This document shows, piece after piece, positions 61,659-64,000 of a DNA stretch of 64,000 bases. Made by a program: the position numbers and the translations under genes. This stretch comes from Azohydromonas lata NBRC 102462 (lineage in GTDB: Bacteria > Pseudomonadota > Gammaproteobacteria > Burkholderiales > Burkholderiaceae_C): positions 1 through 64,000 of the forward strand of contig NZ_BCTC01000023.1 of NCBI RefSeq assembly GCF_001571085.1. The letters are read 5' to 3'. Every line of letters starts with the position of its first letter. The stretch's first letter is position 1. Below the pieces are notes generated by a model, which was not told the DNA's origin, ran no database searches, and saw only the letters and a list, made by a program, of their open reading frames with translations.

Positions 61659-62432
61659 CCGGTGTCGCGGCGGAGGCGGCGTGCGGCGACCGCCGCGCGC
61701 TGGGCTACCTGCTGGAGCAGGCGCCCATCTCCTGGCATTGGTTGGAGGATAAGGCCGACGTGGGAAACATGCTCACCGTGCGTCGATGCCTTACCGAGCT
61801 TGCTGGCGCTGCCTATGCGATGCAGGACGCTCCGGTGTTCCTCTCGGCTACCGATAGACGCTGCTGCGCTACTCACTGGCCGCCTCGCGCAGCTACACGG
61901 CGACGCCCGCGCAGCTGCTGCTCGACGTGGCGCTTGGCATGGCGCTGCACCGGCCGGAGGCCGCGCACCAAGCTGCGGTCGCATTCTTGCCGCCGGCGGC
62001 CAAGGCGCCCCAGCGCTGCCGATGTCGATTGAAGCTACAGCCCGAGCGCTGGCCCACTTGGCGCTGGGCGGCATGTCGATGGCCGAGCTGAGCGCGCAGG
62101 ACCTGGCCAGCGCATGCGCCACCGGGCGGTACAGCAGGCACACCACGGCGTACTTCCGCGCGTGGGCCGGTGCCGCCGCGGCATTGGCACGGGGCGACAG
62201 CGAGCAGTTGCACAAGGCGTTGTCGCACGTGGACCAGGCCCATCACGCCCGATTTGAGAAGGGGCTCGTGCGAGCGGCGCGAGGCCGCCCAGCCGACCGG
62301 TCTTCAGCAGCTTTTTGGGACTGGCTCACGGCGCCACTGGTGGCGATGGCGATTGACCGGCAATTGGTCTTCGCCGTGCCACGACGCTACAGCGATGCGG
62401 AATGGGTTAATGCCGCGGCAATGTCTGGATAG
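61622..62432 (+). pseudogene. Gene broken into three frames
   Basis: From ATG 61622 one frame reads MRADYGFTTSEIAGVAAEAA...NMLTVRRCLTELAGAAYAMQ up to about 61850. The next 160 bases are coding in a second frame (LLRYSLAASRSYTATPAQLL, LDVALGMALHRPEAAHQAAV). From about 62010 a third frame continues MSIEATARALAHLALGGMSM and later FWDWLTAPLVAMAIDRQLVF, ending at 62432. Joined they make a helical protein of about 265 residues. Two indels are needed, near 61855 and 62010. The last segment could alternatively be a separate gene from ATG 62022. Function is unknown. Confidence 0.6.
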
Positions 62433-62624
62433 CAGCGGAAGCGGGTGTTCAACCGCAGCTGACAAATCACAGCATCCGGCCATCACTGGTCGACCGACGA
62501 CGCCTCTTCCCTGCAGCATACTTCTGTGCTGCTGGTATATTAACAGCATAACCGTCAGTTAGGTCGCTACGCCGGCAAGCCAGCTTCGCGCCTTTGAGTT
62601 GCACATTAGCCATCACAACACGTC

Positions 62625-63374
62625 ATGACCACGCAACGCTACTACTCGAACATCTATTGGCATTTTACTGGATCACCCAAGGGTATTGATTGGCGTCAAG
62701 TGCGTTGTCCAGCAGACATTGAGAAGCATGGTCCCACTGTAGAACCGTCTTCAGCAAAAGAAACTCTTAAGATGATTCTTGCATCAAAAAAATTGCTTGG
62801 CACTTGCATTGAGCGAGTCATAAATGACATAGAAACCGCTAAGTTCTGCTGCGTAACAGACATCCCTCTCAAGGATCTTCCGAGTCACGCGAGATATTAT
62901 GGAAAAGTTGCGATAGGTTTAAAAGCGTCTGCAGTTCACAAGTCATTTTTGCCTGTAATGTATATCCCTACAGAAAGCATGCCCGTCATTAAGAAACTTG
63001 TTCCAAATCCAAGTCTCGTTAAGAGGGCCTATGAATTTTTAGGATATTCAGGCTCTTTCCAAGAGCAGCAGGCGATGAAACTTATGGCCCAAGCGGCACA
63101 CAACAAAGTAGAAGTTCAAGAGCCAGACATTGAAGCAATGAAAGGTTTTTTTATGAACTTTATTAAGGTTACAAACTTTGATATAACACCAGAGAATACT
63201 TTTTATCGGGAACGAGAATGGCGAAATATTGGCGACTTTAGTTTTTCGGCCGAAGCTGTTGCAGCTATTGTTGTGCCCGAATCGTTTATCGGCGAAGTGA
63301 AATCATTTCTGGACAAAGAAGGCTACCCACAGTCAGTAAGCATTGTTGCCTGGGAGTTCATCGAAAATGCCTAG
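62625..63374 (+). CDS. AbiGi-like abortive-infection protein (putative antitoxin family)
   Basis: 249 residues, clearly AT-richer than the backbone. Family-like marks are YYSNIYWHFTGSPKGIDW at the start, KFCCVTDIPLKDLPSHARYY followed by GKVAIGLKA, LPVMYIPTES, and near the end TFYREREWRNIGDFSFS, the REREWR motif being common to AbiGi-type proteins of phage-resistance loci. AbiGi is described as the antitoxin-like half of an AbiG pair; no AbiGii-like toxin gene is seen next to it within the window. It lies at the right edge of the backbone and is probably a recent insertion. The assignment rests on motif recall. Confidence 0.6.
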   Translation: MTTQRYYSNIYWHFTGSPKGIDWRQVRCPADIEKHGPTVEPSSAKETLKMILASKKLLGTCIERVINDIETAKFCCVTDIPLKDLPSHARYYGKVAIGLKASAVHKSFLPVMYIPTESMPVIKKLVPNPSLVKRAYEFLGYSGSFQEQQAMKLMAQAAHNKVEVQEPDIEAMKGFFMNFIKVTNFDITPENTFYREREWRNIGDFSFSAEAVAAIVVPESFIGEVKSFLDKEGYPQSVSIVAWEFIENA

Positions 63375-64000
63375 AATGATAATGAGGCCTATCACTTGGC
63401 ACGGAAATGGGCGAATCGTATCGGGACGCAAGGCCGGAATTTTTTACTAATAAATTAACAAGGAAGAAAACCGTTCTCCTGAATTTGATGGAGTATTGAT
63501 CGGTCTGGATACCATGCGCCCGCTGCAGAAATTCAAATAGACGTCATAAATGGCCGCTTCGCAGCGAAAGCGGCCGTATAGCCGCGAACTACAGACAACT
63601 GCCTCTGGCAAAGAGAGCTCCTTCATGCATTGTCCTGCACGGCCACTGCTTATTACATCACCTATTAAGGCGCCTGCCGCCAAAACACGCAACACTAATC
63701 GCACTGACACAGCCTGCTTCCACCGAAATTCTTGATAGAGTTGAAATGGAAACCTTCAATGAAATGCAAAAGATTTCTGCTGAATCTCTGTTTTCTAAGC
63801 GGCTGGGCGCCATTATTTTCGATACAGATAAGTTCACCAACACTGAAGCAGCACTCCAAAAGGAAGTTGTTCTTCTCAAGCTGCCACAGCTGCGAATCAA
63901 ATGAAGCGCTAGCGTCATTAACCCAGACAACATTCGATGTAATATTCTGATACAATAAAATGCCAAGTTGCATGGAGCTGGACTAAGGAACCTCTGCGTA
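63375..64000. other. AT-rich right end without an assignable gene
   Basis: Composition stays AT-rich. A frame stopping at 63904 reads METFNEMQKISAESLFSKRL, then GAIIFDTDKFTNTEAALQKE, from ATG 63746 and could be a gene or a C-terminal fragment. The antisense frame 63695-63973 looks equally possible, so neither is called. A hairpin-forming repeat (GGCCGCTTCGC/GCGAAAGCGGCC) lies at 63552-63575. Nothing else is recognisable. Confidence 0.4.

Noticed and set aside
63447-63710. Leftward 87-codon frame in the AT-rich right end
   Set aside because: Parts look protein-like (CEAAIYDVYLNFCSGRM), but no start signal or family is visible and the opposite strand is equally open.
1-64000. CRISPR arrays, tRNA, rRNA and intact insertion sequences
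   Set aside because: No regularly spaced repeats, no cloverleaf or rRNA sequence and no transposase gene were recognised anywhere in the window.

Overview
The window is high-GC DNA carrying most of a conjugative element with an IncP-type (RP4/RK2-like) transfer and control backbone. It probably comes from a betaproteobacterium of the Burkholderiales; that host guess rests on composition and on the type of backbone, because no rRNA, tRNA or housekeeping locus is present. Whether the element is a plasmid or integrated cannot be decided from this window. The left edge cuts through a tyrosine recombinase, and no att site or complete replication origin could be proven.

Layout. 0-6.4 kb: integrase fragment, then a leftward operon of small plasmid genes including a Bet/RecT-like annealing protein and a YqaJ-type exonuclease (a lambda Red-like pair). 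6.6-11.1 kb: mostly rightward cargo (possible replication-accessory protein, TetR regulator plus O-methyltransferase, a broken PAS gene, a conserved unknown enzyme-like protein, a VF530-family protein). 11.1-23.1 kb: winged-helix protein, a TraC-like antirestriction/toprim protein, traF, traG, traI (with a second gene embedded in another frame), traM, traL, traK, an RK2-like oriT and traJ. 23.1-26.4 kb: control operon korA-incC-korB plus trbA, with KorA- and KorB-type operators. 26.5-38.6 kb: the complete mating-pair-formation operon trbB to trbN.

38.6-56.7 kb is a defence island. It has a HelD/UvrD-like helicase and then a tightly coupled eight-gene leftward operon: SNF2 helicase with a C-terminal nuclease-like domain, a 92-residue protein, a DUF1156 adenine methylase, an ABC/SMC-like ATPase, a small protein with a PD-(D/E)XK-like pattern, a DUF499 ATPase and two unknown proteins. 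The helicase-methylase-DUF499 core matches the known helicase/methylase/ATPase (Hma, DISARM-related) type; the inserted ATPase/nuclease-like pair and the two downstream genes are the most likely new parts.

57-62.4 kb returns to plasmid housekeeping (large ParB-like protein, DUF932 protein, small conserved genes). It is driven from a divergent AT-rich promoter region with the same GCTTA...TAAGC-like elements seen at 6.4 kb. The right end holds a low-GC AbiGi-like gene and then unassigned AT-rich sequence. Several genes near the ends and in the cargo are split over two or three frames, which means either decay or small indel errors in the sequence.
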